Of a stretch of 62,835 bases of DNA, positions 35,750 through 45,290 are shown one piece after another. Location of the stretch: assembly GCA_947455255.1 (NCBI GenBank), contig CANGOA010000002.1, forward strand, positions 1 through 62,835. The letters are read 5' to 3'. Positions within the stretch are counted from its first letter, which is position 1. The number at the start of each line of letters is the position of its first letter. Source of the DNA: Flavobacteriia bacterium (lineage in GTDB: Bacteria; Bacteroidota; Bacteroidia; Flavobacteriales_D; Crocinitomicaceae). The position numbers and the translations under genes were made by a program. Below the pieces are notes generated by a model. It was given only the letters and a program-made list of their open reading frames with translations, did no database searches and was not told where the DNA came from.

Positions 35750-36580
35750 TTATTGTTCTTCTTCAGGTTTTTCAGAATTTTTATCCACGAAGTCTTTCTC
35801 TAGGAAAATTACGATATCTGACCCCGGAGGACGCATATTACCCTTGAAATACTCAGGTGTTTGAGAAGAAATACGTGCTCTCAGTGTATCTTTTTTAGTT
35901 TTACATCCAGAACAATCACCAATAATAAGAGAAACGGAAGGCAATTCATAAATCACCGAATCAGCTTGCGTGTAAGTCATCCCATATAAATCTGGAACTT
36001 CAAATGGATCTTCTTTTGAACCTTTACCAATAATTAATTGAATTACTGAACCATGAGGGAGTTTAGCGCCTTCTTTAATTCTTCTACCTTTATATTTTTG
36101 AGATATTACAGCATCAATATCATTCGGACTAATTTTATATGAAAATTGAAATTTAAGCCCCCTATTTTTCAGAATACTTTCTGCATATCTTTTAGATTTA
36201 TGCATTAAATCGGGAATTACAACATAATTTATTTTTTTCGATAAGCTTATTTCTAATATTCTTGAGCTTTTAACAAATACCTTTGTTCTAGAAGTTGGTT
36301 CAGGATTTTGCTTAATAATTGTTCCTTCTCTGACATCTGGACGATATATTGAATCCAAAACAATATAATCCAATTCCGATTCATCAAGAAGATCATCTAT
36401 GTTTTCAATATGTTTACCAACCACATTCGGTACTGCAATTTTTTCACCGTGATGAGTTCGTATATCTAAATAAAGCAACGTTCCTCCAATTAACAATAAG
36501 TAACATAAAATCAACAATCCAAACTGTTTGATAAAATACTTAGTTGTTATAAAAGCAAGTATATTCTTAATGATATTCAT
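35750..36580 (-). CDS. PASTA-domain membrane protein
   Basis: Using the ATG at 36580 the protein has 276 residues: one membrane helix (about 20-38) and about three PASTA repeats outside, such as KIAVPNVVGKHIENIDDLL, NYVVIPDLMHKSKRYAESIL and FEVPDLYGMTYTQADSVI. PASTA domains bind peptidoglycan fragments or beta-lactams and normally sit on Ser/Thr kinases or PBPs. This one has neither, which is the usual Bacteroidota form. It is divergent from ddl, which fits a role in cell-wall synthesis. The longer in-frame start at 36601 overlaps its own -7 box. Confidence 0.88.
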   Translation of the reverse strand: MNIIKNILAFITTKYFIKQFGLLILCYLLLIGGTLLYLDIRTHHGEKIAVPNVVGKHIENIDDLLDESELDYIVLDSIYRPDVREGTIIKQNPEPTSRTKVFVKSSRILEISLSKKINYVVIPDLMHKSKRYAESILKNRGLKFQFSYKISPNDIDAVISQKYKGRRIKEGAKLPHGSVIQLIIGKGSKEDPFEVPDLYGMTYTQADSVIYELPSVSLIIGDCSGCKTKKDTLRARISSQTPEYFKGNMRPPGSDIVIFLEKDFVDKNSEKPEEEQ

Positions 36581-36598
36581 TGAATCAATTTTAACAAA

Positions 36599-36606
36599 CA
36601 AATATA
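36599..36606 (-). promoter_or_regulatory. -7 promoter element of the PASTA gene
   Basis: TATATTTG on the minus strand is a full match to TAnnTTTG, 18 bases before the ATG at 36580. It abuts the alternative start at 36601, which supports the shorter protein. Confidence 0.5.
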
Positions 36607-36666
36607 AATATAATTATGGTTTGTGAATTATAAGTTATGAAATATGGATTTATACATAATAGTATT

Positions 36667-36674
36667 TATTTTTG
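36667..36674 (+). promoter_or_regulatory. -7 promoter element of ddl
   Basis: TATTTTTG matches TAnnTTTG and lies 19 bases before the ddl ATG. No TTG box is present at the standard distance. Confidence 0.45.
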
Positions 36675-36693
36675 AGACATCAATCTATCAATT

Positions 36694-37662
36694 ATGAAAC
36701 ATATTGCAATTCTTTGTGGCGGATTTTCTTCTGAATTCGAAATTTCAAAAAAAAGTGCTACTACAATTTTAAACAATTTTCCTGCAGGTTATTTTCCTTT
36801 TTTGGTAGAGGTAACCAAAAAATCTTGGACAGCAATAATTTCAGAAGAAAGAATTGCTTATAATCCTTGGGAACAATCTTATGAATTTGAAGGGAAAAAG
36901 CGTATTATTGATGCTGCTATCATATACATACATGGGAATCCTGGAGAGAATGGAAAAATTCAGGCAATGTTAGAAATGCAAGAAATTCCATATATAAATT
37001 CTGGATCTTTAGCTTCTGAATTATCGTTTGACAAATGGTATTGCAATCAATTTTTGAAAGGTTTTGATATCCCTGTAGCAAATTCATTATTATTATTAAA
37101 TCCAACTGATTTTTCGACAGATGAAATAATAGATACTTTAGGGCTACCTTGTTTTGTAAAACCTTCTGATTCGGGGTCAAGTTATGGTATTTCTAAAGTC
37201 AATCAGCAAGAAGAACTTCAAGCAGCACTTTCAAAAGCATTTGAAGAAGGTAAAACAGTTGTAATTGAATCATTTTTAAAAGGTACAGAAGTAACATGTG
37301 GAGCGTATAACACGAAAGAAGGAATAAAAACACTTCCAATAACGGAAATTGTAAGCGAAAATGACTTTTTTGACTTTGAAGCAAAATATTTAGGTAAGTC
37401 TGAAGAAATTATTCCTGCTCGAATTTCAGAAATCGAAGAAATTCGTATTAACGAAATCACTATTAAAATATATAAATTGCTCAAACTACGTTCCATCGCT
37501 CGAATCGATTTTATGTTAGTTAACAACATTCCACATGTTATCGAAGTAAATACTACTCCTGGATTTTCTGAGGCAAGTATTGTTCCACGAATGTTAGCTC
37601 ATCAAGGAAAAAGTATACAAGAATTTTGGGAAGAAATTTTGGATTTGGAATTAATCAAATAA
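36694..37662 (+). CDS. ddl: D-alanine--D-alanine ligase
   Basis: Ddl makes the D-Ala-D-Ala dipeptide for peptidoglycan. The 322-residue ATP-grasp protein shows ILCGGFSSEFEIS (N-terminal substrate loop), IYIHGNPGENGKIQ (73-86), PCFVKPSDSGSSYGISKV (147-165), VIESFLKGTEVTCG, ARIDFMLVNNIPHVIEVN and NTTPGFSEASIVP with the metal-binding Glu-x-Asn. Length is normal. It is divergent from the PASTA gene and convergent with a PBP4-type carboxypeptidase, so this stretch is a cell-wall locus. Confidence 0.95.
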   Translation: MKHIAILCGGFSSEFEISKKSATTILNNFPAGYFPFLVEVTKKSWTAIISEERIAYNPWEQSYEFEGKKRIIDAAIIYIHGNPGENGKIQAMLEMQEIPYINSGSLASELSFDKWYCNQFLKGFDIPVANSLLLLNPTDFSTDEIIDTLGLPCFVKPSDSGSSYGISKVNQQEELQAALSKAFEEGKTVVIESFLKGTEVTCGAYNTKEGIKTLPITEIVSENDFFDFEAKYLGKSEEIIPARISEIEEIRINEITIKIYKLLKLRSIARIDFMLVNNIPHVIEVNTTPGFSEASIVPRMLAHQGKSIQEFWEEILDLELIK

Positions 37663-37665
37663 AAT

Positions 37666-37698
37666 CTTGTAGGTATGTGTATGCTACATACCTACAAG
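37666..37698. terminator. bidirectional terminator between ddl and dacB
   Basis: A perfect 13-bp stem, CTTGTAGGTATGT / ACATACCTACAAG, with a 7-base loop, A-rich on the left and T-rich on the right. It separates the convergent ddl and dacB genes. Confidence 0.85.
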
Positions 37699-37701
37699 GT
37701 T

Positions 37702-39153
37702 TTATTGCAAATACAACGCATTCATTATTACTTCCATTTTTTTCATAATTGCATTATTGGAACATGCATAATTATTAACGATTAATGCAAATGCAATTTT
37801 TTTTCCAGAACCAGTTTCTACATATCCTGCATAAGATTTAATTCGACGCATCGTGCCACTTTTTGCATAAATTTTCCCTTCAGAACATTGACCTTTACAA
37901 AAAGTTGCTAAAGTACCAGAAACTCCTGCAACTGGTAAAGTTGATTTAAACACTTCACGATTTTTAGATAGGTACATATATTTTAACAGTTCACAATAAT
38001 TTCGAGCGCTTACACTATTTGATCGTGAAAGTCCGCTTCCATCAGTCAGGTTCAATCCTTGTGTGTTGATACGAGTTGCCCAATGTTCCTCCATCGTTTT
38101 CACACCATTTTCAGTTGTCCCTTCACCTAATTTCTCATAGCCAATCCATGCGTTTAAAGTTTCAGCATAAACATTTACACTTTTCATATTTGTCCAATAA
38201 GCAATTTCTTTTACAGACTTACCGCTATGTTCAAGTAATTGGTGAAAATTTGAATAATTTATTGGAAGGGTGATTTTATCTTGAATTGATCTACAAGAAA
38301 TTAATTGACCTTCAACAGAAATACCTCGTTGTTGTAAAACACATTTAAATGCTTGAAGAAATTGCAATTCAGGATCAGGCATACTACCTTTAACAATAAA
38401 GTTTGGTGAATTAGCAGAGATTGAACCACGAATAGTACGATCATAATTATATGGACCACCATAGATAACCGAATTATCGCCGACCCCGTTTTGAGCTAAC
38501 AATTGATTTTTCAATGTAAGATTTGGTACAACTGGAAATGTTTTTAATAATATAGGTTTCAACCGAGGAGCAGGGACTTGAAAATACAATCGAATCCAAT
38601 TATCGTAAATAGATAATCCTGCATGAAAAGCGCCATAATAATTCCCTATATCATCATATGCCCAACCATTTGGCACACCGTTATAACCATAAGCAGTTCC
38701 GTCACCAATTATATTCCCAGATATTTTTCGAATACCTTTCGCGAAAATTGTATCGGCCCATTTCCAAAGGAATTGATTTAAGCTATCTTCTTGATTAAAA
38801 TATTGGCTACCTAATGATATATCAGCCGCGCCTTTGATATATAAATCCCCATTCAGAACCGTATCATTTATAAATGGAACATTTGAATAAATTTTAGTTA
38901 TAGGGGTAAAATTAGGTCCTAATAATTCTATTGCAGTTGCGGTAGAAAACAATTTCACAGTGGAAGCAGGAGGCAAAGACAATGAATCTTTAACATTTCC
39001 AATAATAGAATCATTTTCTAAATTGATCGCTAAAAAACTAATTGAAGCATTTGCTAAATTTTTGTCTTTTTGAAAAGCTAAAAGAACACTATCCAAATTT
39101 GCTTGAGAAAAAACAAATGAACAATAAAGAGAAATAAAAAGTACTAATTTCAT
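37702..39153 (-). CDS. dacB: D-alanyl-D-alanine carboxypeptidase/endopeptidase (PBP4, peptidase S13)
   Basis: This 483-residue periplasmic penicillin-binding protein trims peptidoglycan stems or cuts cross-links. It has a signal peptide (KLVLFISLYCSFVFSQ) and the three active-site motifs: SxxK at S64-K67 (PPASTVKLFS), SxN in GSGLSRSNSVS, and KSGT in YAKSGTMRR (the KTG box with Ser in place of Thr). A large insertion between the first two motifs is typical of S13 enzymes. The locus with ddl supports the call. Confidence 0.92.
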   Translation of the reverse strand: MKLVLFISLYCSFVFSQANLDSVLLAFQKDKNLANASISFLAINLENDSIIGNVKDSLSLPPASTVKLFSTATAIELLGPNFTPITKIYSNVPFINDTVLNGDLYIKGAADISLGSQYFNQEDSLNQFLWKWADTIFAKGIRKISGNIIGDGTAYGYNGVPNGWAYDDIGNYYGAFHAGLSIYDNWIRLYFQVPAPRLKPILLKTFPVVPNLTLKNQLLAQNGVGDNSVIYGGPYNYDRTIRGSISANSPNFIVKGSMPDPELQFLQAFKCVLQQRGISVEGQLISCRSIQDKITLPINYSNFHQLLEHSGKSVKEIAYWTNMKSVNVYAETLNAWIGYEKLGEGTTENGVKTMEEHWATRINTQGLNLTDGSGLSRSNSVSARNYCELLKYMYLSKNREVFKSTLPVAGVSGTLATFCKGQCSEGKIYAKSGTMRRIKSYAGYVETGSGKKIAFALIVNNYACSNNAIMKKMEVIMNALYLQ

Positions 39154-39291
39154 ACTGCAAATTTGGGATGTAAAAGTCCATTATAACTTGTTCACTTCAA
39201 AACTTTTTAACATTTCAACTTCAATAACCTTTTATAAGTAAACAAAGAAATAAGACTCAAATTTTTAACTTAGTAACTTAAAAGTGTTTTT

Positions 39292-40461
39292 ATGCCAAGA
39301 GTTTTACGCATTATAAATAGATTTAATATTGGAGGCCCTACCTATAATGCGACATTTCTAACACGCTTTTTAGATGATGAATTTGAAACCTTATTAATTG
39401 GTGGTTTACCTGAAGAAGGAGAATCGGATTCATTACACATCCCTGAAGAATATGGTTTAAAACCAACAATTATTCAAGAATTAAAACGCATTCCTAACTT
39501 AAAATCAGATAGAGAAGCTTACAAAAAAATCAAGGAAATCATCCTTGAATATAAACCAGACATAGTACATACCCATGCTTCAAAAGCAGGTGCAATTGGT
39601 CGTCGTGCAGCTTATGCCTGTAAAGTTCCTGTTATTGTTCATACTTTTCATGGCCATGTATTTCATTCCTATTTTGGTAAATTAAAAACGCGATTATTCA
39701 AGTTTATTGAACGTAGATTAGCTCGTAAATCAACTGCAATAGTGGCTATAAGTGAAATACAGAAAAAAGAATTGTCCGACATTCATCATATATGTCCTAA
39801 AGAAAAGATACATGTAATACCATTAGGATTTGATCTGCAAAAATTTCAAGATAATATTTTTCAAAAAAGAGAAAAAACGAGAGCAGAATTCAAATTAATT
39901 GAAGAAGATGTTGCAGTAGCGATTATTGGAAGATTAACTAAAATTAAAAATCACGCTTTTTTTTTAGGAGTTGTTGAAAAACTAGTACAACAAGGTACAA
40001 ACGCTACATTTTTCATTGTAGGAGATGGGGAATTGATGCAAGAAATTACAGAAAAAGTAAATAAATTAAACCAAAAATATAAAGCAAAAATAGTACTTAC
40101 ATCTTGGATTAAAGATATTGCAACTTTTAATGCTGGTATGGATGTAATCTGCCTCACTTCAGACAATGAAGGCACTCCAGTCAGTCTAATCGAAGCCCAG
40201 GCATCTAATGTACCCGTAATAACTACAGATGTTGGAGGTGTAAAGGATATTATTGCAGAGGGCAAAACTGGATTTGTGATAAAAAAAGGAGATTTAGAAG
40301 ATTACGTCAAAAAATTGGGAAATTTGATAAATAATAAAGAACTTCGCACGGAATTATCATCAAATGGATGGAATTTTGTAAAAGAAAAATTTCACTATAC
40401 ACGATTAGCAAAAGATATGGAAAAATTATATCGAAAATTATTAGATAACAATGCGAAATAG
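39292..40461 (+). CDS. GT4 family glycosyltransferase
   Basis: The 389-residue protein has the GT-B layout of family 4: N-terminal acceptor domain (RVLRIINRFNIGGPTYNA, IVHTHASKAGAIGRRAA, FHGHVFHSYFG) and C-terminal nucleotide-sugar domain (VAIIGRLTKIKNHAF, FIVGDGELMQEI, VICLTSDNEGTPVSLIEA with the EX7E region, GVKDIIAEGKTGFVI). It has no signal peptide and probably works at the inner face of the membrane. It opens the exopolysaccharide operon and overlaps the Wza-like gene by 11 bases. The sugar is unknown. Confidence 0.92.
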   Translation: MPRVLRIINRFNIGGPTYNATFLTRFLDDEFETLLIGGLPEEGESDSLHIPEEYGLKPTIIQELKRIPNLKSDREAYKKIKEIILEYKPDIVHTHASKAGAIGRRAAYACKVPVIVHTFHGHVFHSYFGKLKTRLFKFIERRLARKSTAIVAISEIQKKELSDIHHICPKEKIHVIPLGFDLQKFQDNIFQKREKTRAEFKLIEEDVAVAIIGRLTKIKNHAFFLGVVEKLVQQGTNATFFIVGDGELMQEITEKVNKLNQKYKAKIVLTSWIKDIATFNAGMDVICLTSDNEGTPVSLIEAQASNVPVITTDVGGVKDIIAEGKTGFVIKKGDLEDYVKKLGNLINNKELRTELSSNGWNFVKEKFHYTRLAKDMEKLYRKLLDNNAK

Positions 40462-41215
40462 TCTCTTAAAATATTGTTTTTTACTTTCTATATTTATATT
40501 CATCTCTTCTTGTGCTGTTCAAAGATCGCGTATATTCAAAATTCCAAGAGGAACAGAATATATATTTGATACTCTGTCAACAGAATTAAACAAAGAATAT
40601 AAGATTGTAGTTGGTGATAGGATCGAATTCTCTGTCTTAACAAACAATGGAGAAAGTATGTTCTTAAATCATTCAAATTCATCTTCAGGAGAATTTGGAA
40701 AAGGTGAAATAATTGTACAACAAGATAGTTCAGCATATTTACCATTAATTGGTAATATTTCTTTAGTTGGACTTACTACAATACAAGCTGAAGAAATTTT
40801 CAAGAAAGAATTTTCGAAATTTATCAACGATCCATATATCAAGCTAAAAATTTCAAATGCACGTATTGTAATATTTAAAGGGATTGGTTCATCCGCAAGC
40901 ATAGTTCAATTAACTAATACAAAGACAACTTTACTTGAAGTAATAGCAATGTCTGGAGGTATCCCTGATCGAGGTGATGCTAGAAAAATCAAACTTGTTA
41001 GAAAAATTAATGGAAAAAGAAAAATATATCAAATTGATTTATCTACGATTGATAAAATTGAAAACGGGGATATGATAGTACAATCGAATGATTATATCTA
41101 TATCGAATCAAATATCAGTTATCTCCAAGAATTTACAAAGGAATTTCAGCAAATTTTAGCACCTTTGAGTATCCTGATTTCATCAGTAACCTTATATAAA
41201 ACATACGTCAAGTGA
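40451..41215 (+). CDS. Wza-like polysaccharide export lipoprotein
   Basis: The 254-residue protein has a lipoprotein signal (FIFISSC, lipid site C21), a Poly_export domain (YKIVVGDRIEFSV, LPLIGNISLVGLTTIQAEE), a SLBB-like domain (ISNARIVIFKGIG, LLEVIAMSGGIPDRGDARK, SNDYIYIE) and a hydrophobic C-terminal helix. Wza proteins form the outer-membrane channel for capsule or exopolysaccharide. It overlaps the GT4 gene and the BY-kinase gene (GTGA overlap), its normal partner. Confidence 0.9.
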   Translation: MRNSLLKYCFLLSIFIFISSCAVQRSRIFKIPRGTEYIFDTLSTELNKEYKIVVGDRIEFSVLTNNGESMFLNHSNSSSGEFGKGEIIVQQDSSAYLPLIGNISLVGLTTIQAEEIFKKEFSKFINDPYIKLKISNARIVIFKGIGSSASIVQLTNTKTTLLEVIAMSGGIPDRGDARKIKLVRKINGKRKIYQIDLSTIDKIENGDMIVQSNDYIYIESNISYLQEFTKEFQQILAPLSILISSVTLYKTYVK

Positions 41216-43659
41216 TAGAAGTACCTAAAGGCATAATCGTTAACAAAGGTTTTTATCCTCACATAATTCGAAATATAATACGAAGATATTGGTATTTTCC
41301 AATCTTAACTTTAGGAATATTTTACGTCATTGGTTATTTTTATTTACGCTATACAAAAGCTGTTTATGAATCAAACTCTGTAATTCAAATCTCTGATCAA
41401 GATCAGAGTAAAGAAGTTATTGGAATTGATAATGCAATTGCGGCAAAGGACATTTCCGCAGAAATTCAATTTTTAAGTTCTCCTTTTCTTTTTGAAAAAG
41501 CACTAACTAAATTAGACTTAAAAATAAGTGCCTATGCTGAAGGTAAAATTTTAACGGAAGATTTATATAAAAAGAGTTCTTTCAATATTAATCTCATAAA
41601 CTTAAATGATTCTACCATATTAGATTTACCAATATTTATAAAATCTATAGAGGGATCAACAATAGCTTTAGAATACACTTTTGGCAACAAAAAGAATAAA
41701 ATTTATGGAAAAATAAACAATATAATATCCTGTTCAAAATTTAAAGTATATATTTCTGTACCTAATTACAATTCATTTATTTCATCCGTAACAGGCAATA
41801 AAGTGTATTTTACAATTAATAGTAAAAACACATTGTTTTCTAAATTTTTCCCCAATTTATTAGTGACACCAATTGACCCAGGAGCAAAAACAATTGGAAT
41901 TAGTTTTACGCATGAAAATCAAAATATTTGTCATGATATAGTTAATGCAGTAACGACATCATTTTTTGATTACGATGAGGAAATTAGAACCCAAGGAGCA
42001 AACAATAGTTTATTATTTATTGAAAATCAATTAGATTCATTGGCAAAAGAATTAAAGAATGCTAACGATAGTATTCTTTATATTCAAAAAGCATCAAAGA
42101 TGATTAGTCCTGAAAGTAAAGAATTAGATATTTCGAATAGAATTACAGATTTGAGAGATGCTTTAAAATTAAATTATGAGGATTTAAGAACTATTCAAAA
42201 TCTAAAAAACCGTATTCAAAATGATCCGAATCGTGTCGAATTATATAAAATAATACCTGATTTTAATGAAGAGGGATTACTTTCAAATTTAGATAAAAAC
42301 AAATCAACTTTATTTGATTTAATTGAAAAAAGAGAAGAGGTTTTATACTCATTAACAGAAGAAACTAATGAAATTAAGCAAATCAATAAAAAAATAAAAA
42401 ATGCGATAAAAAACATATTAAAAGAAATATTGAATGCTGAAAAAGATTTATTAGAAAAAATAACTTCTCGAGAAAAAGATTTAAGTGAATTAGAAAAAGA
42501 ATCTTATGCTTTTCCAAAAAATAAAATCAGATTTACCAAATTAGACAATTTAGTACAGGTAAATGAGAAGTATTATAAAATGTTCGAAGAAAAGAAATTC
42601 ACATATGCAATTTCTAATGCAGGATATGTTCCTTCAAACAGAATTCTCACTTATCCCACTATTCCAATTGAACCGTTCAGTCCAAAAGGTAAATTAATAT
42701 ATCTAGCATTTATAGGTGGTGGATTATTAATTGGGCTTTTATTTCTAGCTTTTAAATATTTAACTTTTAACGAAATAAATAATATTGAGGAATTAAAAAA
42801 TATTTTATCAGAAAAAGTGAATATTCTTGGTGGTGTACCTTTGACCAAACAAAGTATGGAGTTCTCTCAGTTAGTAGTTCAAGAATCACCGAAATCAATG
42901 CTTGCTGAATCATTACGTAATATTCGATCAAACTTAGCCTTTATTAATAAGAATGCACAAACAATAGTAATTAGCTCTTCCATATCTGGGGAAGGAAAAA
43001 CGTTTATTGCACTAAACCTTGCTGGAATTATTGCAATGTCAGGCAAAAAAACAATCGTACTAGATTTAGATTTACGTAAACCAAAGGTACATTTAGGATT
43101 TAATGCAACGAATGACCAAGGAATGAGTAACTTAATAGTTAATCAAATAACCTTAGAAGAGGCAATACAAAAATCAAAATTTACAAACCTTGATTTTATT
43201 ACCGCAGGTCCAATACCACCAAATCCATCAGAGTTAATATTAAGTAAAGAGTTTCAAAACATTTTGTCTACTCTAAAATCTACATACGATATTGTAATCA
43301 TTGATAATCCACCTGTTGGTTTAGTATCTGATGGTATTCAATTATTAGCTAATGCAGATATACCAATCTATGTGTTTAAAGCGCATTATTCTAAAAGAAT
43401 ATCTGCATACAAGGTTGCAGAAATTCTAGAAATTGAACAAATAAAATCGCTTAATATCATTTTAAATGGTATTGATCCAAAGCGAAGTGGATATGGATAT
43501 GGATATGGATATGGATATGGATATGGGTACGGATATGGGTATGGATATGGATATGGATATGGTTACGGATACGGATCAAATTCTGGTTACTATGATGAAC
43601 CTGAACAAGTAAAACTTCCATTTTTAATTCGATTAAAAAATAAAATATTTAGAAAATGA
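41212..43659 (+). CDS. Wzc-like polysaccharide co-polymerase with BY-kinase domain
   Basis: The 815-residue inner-membrane protein has a Wzz domain with helices at about 28-50 and 500-520 around a periplasmic coiled-coil rich part (260-450), then a cytoplasmic tyrosine-kinase domain: Walker A SGEGKTFIALN (about 590-600), A' LDLDLRKP (about 617) and Walker B VIIDNPP (about 693). The C-terminus is a Tyr cluster made of 14 Gly-Tyr units (760-787) plus GYYDEPE. In the family, cyclic phosphorylation of such tails controls polymer length and export. Start is GTG at 41212, overlapping the Wza stop. Confidence 0.92.
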   Translation: MIEVPKGIIVNKGFYPHIIRNIIRRYWYFPILTLGIFYVIGYFYLRYTKAVYESNSVIQISDQDQSKEVIGIDNAIAAKDISAEIQFLSSPFLFEKALTKLDLKISAYAEGKILTEDLYKKSSFNINLINLNDSTILDLPIFIKSIEGSTIALEYTFGNKKNKIYGKINNIISCSKFKVYISVPNYNSFISSVTGNKVYFTINSKNTLFSKFFPNLLVTPIDPGAKTIGISFTHENQNICHDIVNAVTTSFFDYDEEIRTQGANNSLLFIENQLDSLAKELKNANDSILYIQKASKMISPESKELDISNRITDLRDALKLNYEDLRTIQNLKNRIQNDPNRVELYKIIPDFNEEGLLSNLDKNKSTLFDLIEKREEVLYSLTEETNEIKQINKKIKNAIKNILKEILNAEKDLLEKITSREKDLSELEKESYAFPKNKIRFTKLDNLVQVNEKYYKMFEEKKFTYAISNAGYVPSNRILTYPTIPIEPFSPKGKLIYLAFIGGGLLIGLLFLAFKYLTFNEINNIEELKNILSEKVNILGGVPLTKQSMEFSQLVVQESPKSMLAESLRNIRSNLAFINKNAQTIVISSSISGEGKTFIALNLAGIIAMSGKKTIVLDLDLRKPKVHLGFNATNDQGMSNLIVNQITLEEAIQKSKFTNLDFITAGPIPPNPSELILSKEFQNILSTLKSTYDIVIIDNPPVGLVSDGIQLLANADIPIYVFKAHYSKRISAYKVAEILEIEQIKSLNIILNGIDPKRSGYGYGYGYGYGYGYGYGYGYGYGYGYGYGSNSGYYDEPEQVKLPFLIRLKNKIFRK
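43489..43572 (+). repeat. hexanucleotide microsatellite encoding a Gly-Tyr tail
   Basis: Fourteen tandem copies of a GGNTAY unit (mostly GGATAT, some GGGTAC, GGGTAT, GGTTAC, GGATAC), 84 bases long, encode (Gly-Tyr)14. The 6-base unit keeps frame when copies are gained or lost. Silent third-base changes show that it is not freshly expanded throughout. Confidence 0.97.
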
Positions 43660-44201
43660 TTTTCTCTAAAACAGACATAGAAGGATTAATAGTCATTGAT
43701 ACTAAAAAAAATTCAGACGAACGAGGATATTTTTTCGAAAGTTTCCAGCTTCAAAAATTTTGTGATTTTGTTGGACAAGAAATAAATTTTGTTCAAGAAA
43801 ATGAATCCATGTCGTCGATTGATGTAGTAAGGGGTCTTCATTTTCAAGCACCTCCATTTGCTCAAGGAAAATTAGTGCGTGTTCCCTTTGGTAAAGTAAT
43901 TGACGTTGTTGTAGATATCAGAACGAATTCTCTAACTTACGGAAAAACCTTCTCTATTGAATTATCTCAAGAAAATGGTAAACAATTATGGATACCTGAA
44001 GGATTTGCTCATGGATTTGTATGTTTGGAGGAAAATAGTTTGCTAAGTTATAAATGTACAAACTACTACAACCAACCATCAGAGGACGCTATTTTATGGA
44101 AATCTAAAGAATTAAATATAAATTGGAGCGTTAATAAACCTATTGTATCTGAAAAAGACCAAAATGCAAAAGATTTTAGTACATTTGTGTCCCCGTTTTA
44201 A
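43656..44201 (+). CDS. rfbC: dTDP-4-dehydrorhamnose 3,5-epimerase
   Basis: The 181-residue cupin epimerises dTDP-4-keto-6-deoxy-glucose at C3 and C5 for rhamnose synthesis. Family signatures: DERGYFFESFQ, FVQENESMSSIDVVRGLHFQ with the catalytic His, GKLVRVPFGKVIDVVVDIR, IPEGFAHGFVCLEENSLLSYKC and YNQPSEDAILW. It overlaps the BY-kinase by 4 bases (ATGA). The other rfb genes are not in this operon, so they must lie elsewhere. Other 3,5-epimerisations of dTDP sugars are possible. Confidence 0.92.
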   Translation: MIFSKTDIEGLIVIDTKKNSDERGYFFESFQLQKFCDFVGQEINFVQENESMSSIDVVRGLHFQAPPFAQGKLVRVPFGKVIDVVVDIRTNSLTYGKTFSIELSQENGKQLWIPEGFAHGFVCLEENSLLSYKCTNYYNQPSEDAILWKSKELNINWSVNKPIVSEKDQNAKDFSTFVSPF

Positions 44202-44207
44202 GGACAT

Positions 44208-45290
44208 TTGGAAAAATATATTTACATAGCAGCATTTTTGACAGGAGGTATTGGCATCTCATTGTTAGTTAATAAATTATTATTAAATTTTTCCCAATCA
44301 TTAGGCATTCGAAATCGTAATGATGTTGTAATTCGTTGGAGTAATGAATCAAAACCATCTTTAGGTGGTGTTAGTTTTTACATCGTTTTTTTATTTACAA
44401 TCATTACCTATAGCATAATATCAGATAAACCAATTCTACACGACAAACAAATTATTGGTTTATTAATTGCTGGAAGCATTTCATTTGCAATGGGTTTAGC
44501 GGATGACACTTACAATACAAAACCTTGGGGTAAACTATTAGTACAAATTCTATGTGGTATCACCTTTATATACTCAGGAACAATCATAGAACTTACTCAC
44601 ATTGCAAACTACGATAAAATAATAACAATTGTTTGGGTCGTTGCACTTATGAATTCACTAAATATGTTAGATAACATGGATGGAATTACAGGTACAACTG
44701 TTGCTTGGATTTTATTAGCTTGTCTGATTAGCATCTTTATGATTGATGGAGTTGTTATCAATATTGATTCAATTATGGTAATTTCAATCCTAGGTGCATT
44801 AATTGGTTTTTTATATTACAACGTGTATCCTTCAAAACTGTTCATGGGAGACGCAGGTAGTCAGTTTATAGGATTATTTGTTGCCTATTTTAGTACACAT
44901 GACCTATGGAATTTAGGCTTATCCACAAATACACCATCGTGGGTTGGATTTGCTATTTGTTTAATCGCATTTACACCAGCAGCAGCAGATACCTTAACCG
45001 TTGTTATAAATCGATTGAAAAAAGGAAAATCTCCAATGGTAGGAGGTAAAGATCATACAACACATCATTTGGTTTATGCAGGATTAAAAGACAAACAAGT
45101 ATGGTATGTATTTACTGTTATTGGATTTTTATCAGCTCTACTAAGTTTAGTAATGATTTATTTTAGTAGAAAAAAAGAATTCAATTACCTCCTTATATTT
45201 CCATTATACTTCATTTTAGTCTTTGGCATACTGTATTTTATTACATTAAAATATAAACAGCCAATACAGATTGATGAAGATAAAGATTAG
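44208..45290 (+). CDS. WecA/MraY-family undecaprenyl-phosphate sugar-phosphate transferase
   Basis: This multi-pass enzyme puts the first sugar phosphate on the lipid carrier for polysaccharide assembly. The 360-residue protein has about ten membrane helices and the family's acidic motifs: GLADDTYNTKPWGK (Mg site), LNMLDNMDGITG, LFMGDAGSQFIG, and a His-rich cytoplasmic loop GGKDHTTHHLVYAGL. The start is TTG at 44208, 6 bases after rfbC; the first ATG comes about 100 residues later and would remove several helices. The end overlaps the transglycosylase gene. Confidence 0.9.
   Translation: MEKYIYIAAFLTGGIGISLLVNKLLLNFSQSLGIRNRNDVVIRWSNESKPSLGGVSFYIVFLFTIITYSIISDKPILHDKQIIGLLIAGSISFAMGLADDTYNTKPWGKLLVQILCGITFIYSGTIIELTHIANYDKIITIVWVVALMNSLNMLDNMDGITGTTVAWILLACLISIFMIDGVVINIDSIMVISILGALIGFLYYNVYPSKLFMGDAGSQFIGLFVAYFSTHDLWNLGLSTNTPSWVGFAICLIAFTPAAADTLTVVINRLKKGKSPMVGGKDHTTHHLVYAGLKDKQVWYVFTVIGFLSALLSLVMIYFSRKKEFNYLLIFPLYFILVFGILYFITLKYKQPIQIDEDKD

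Noticed and set aside
43489-43572. Possible CRISPR or non-coding satellite
   Set aside because: Units are 6 bases, contiguous, in frame with a kinase gene, and code for the expected Tyr cluster.
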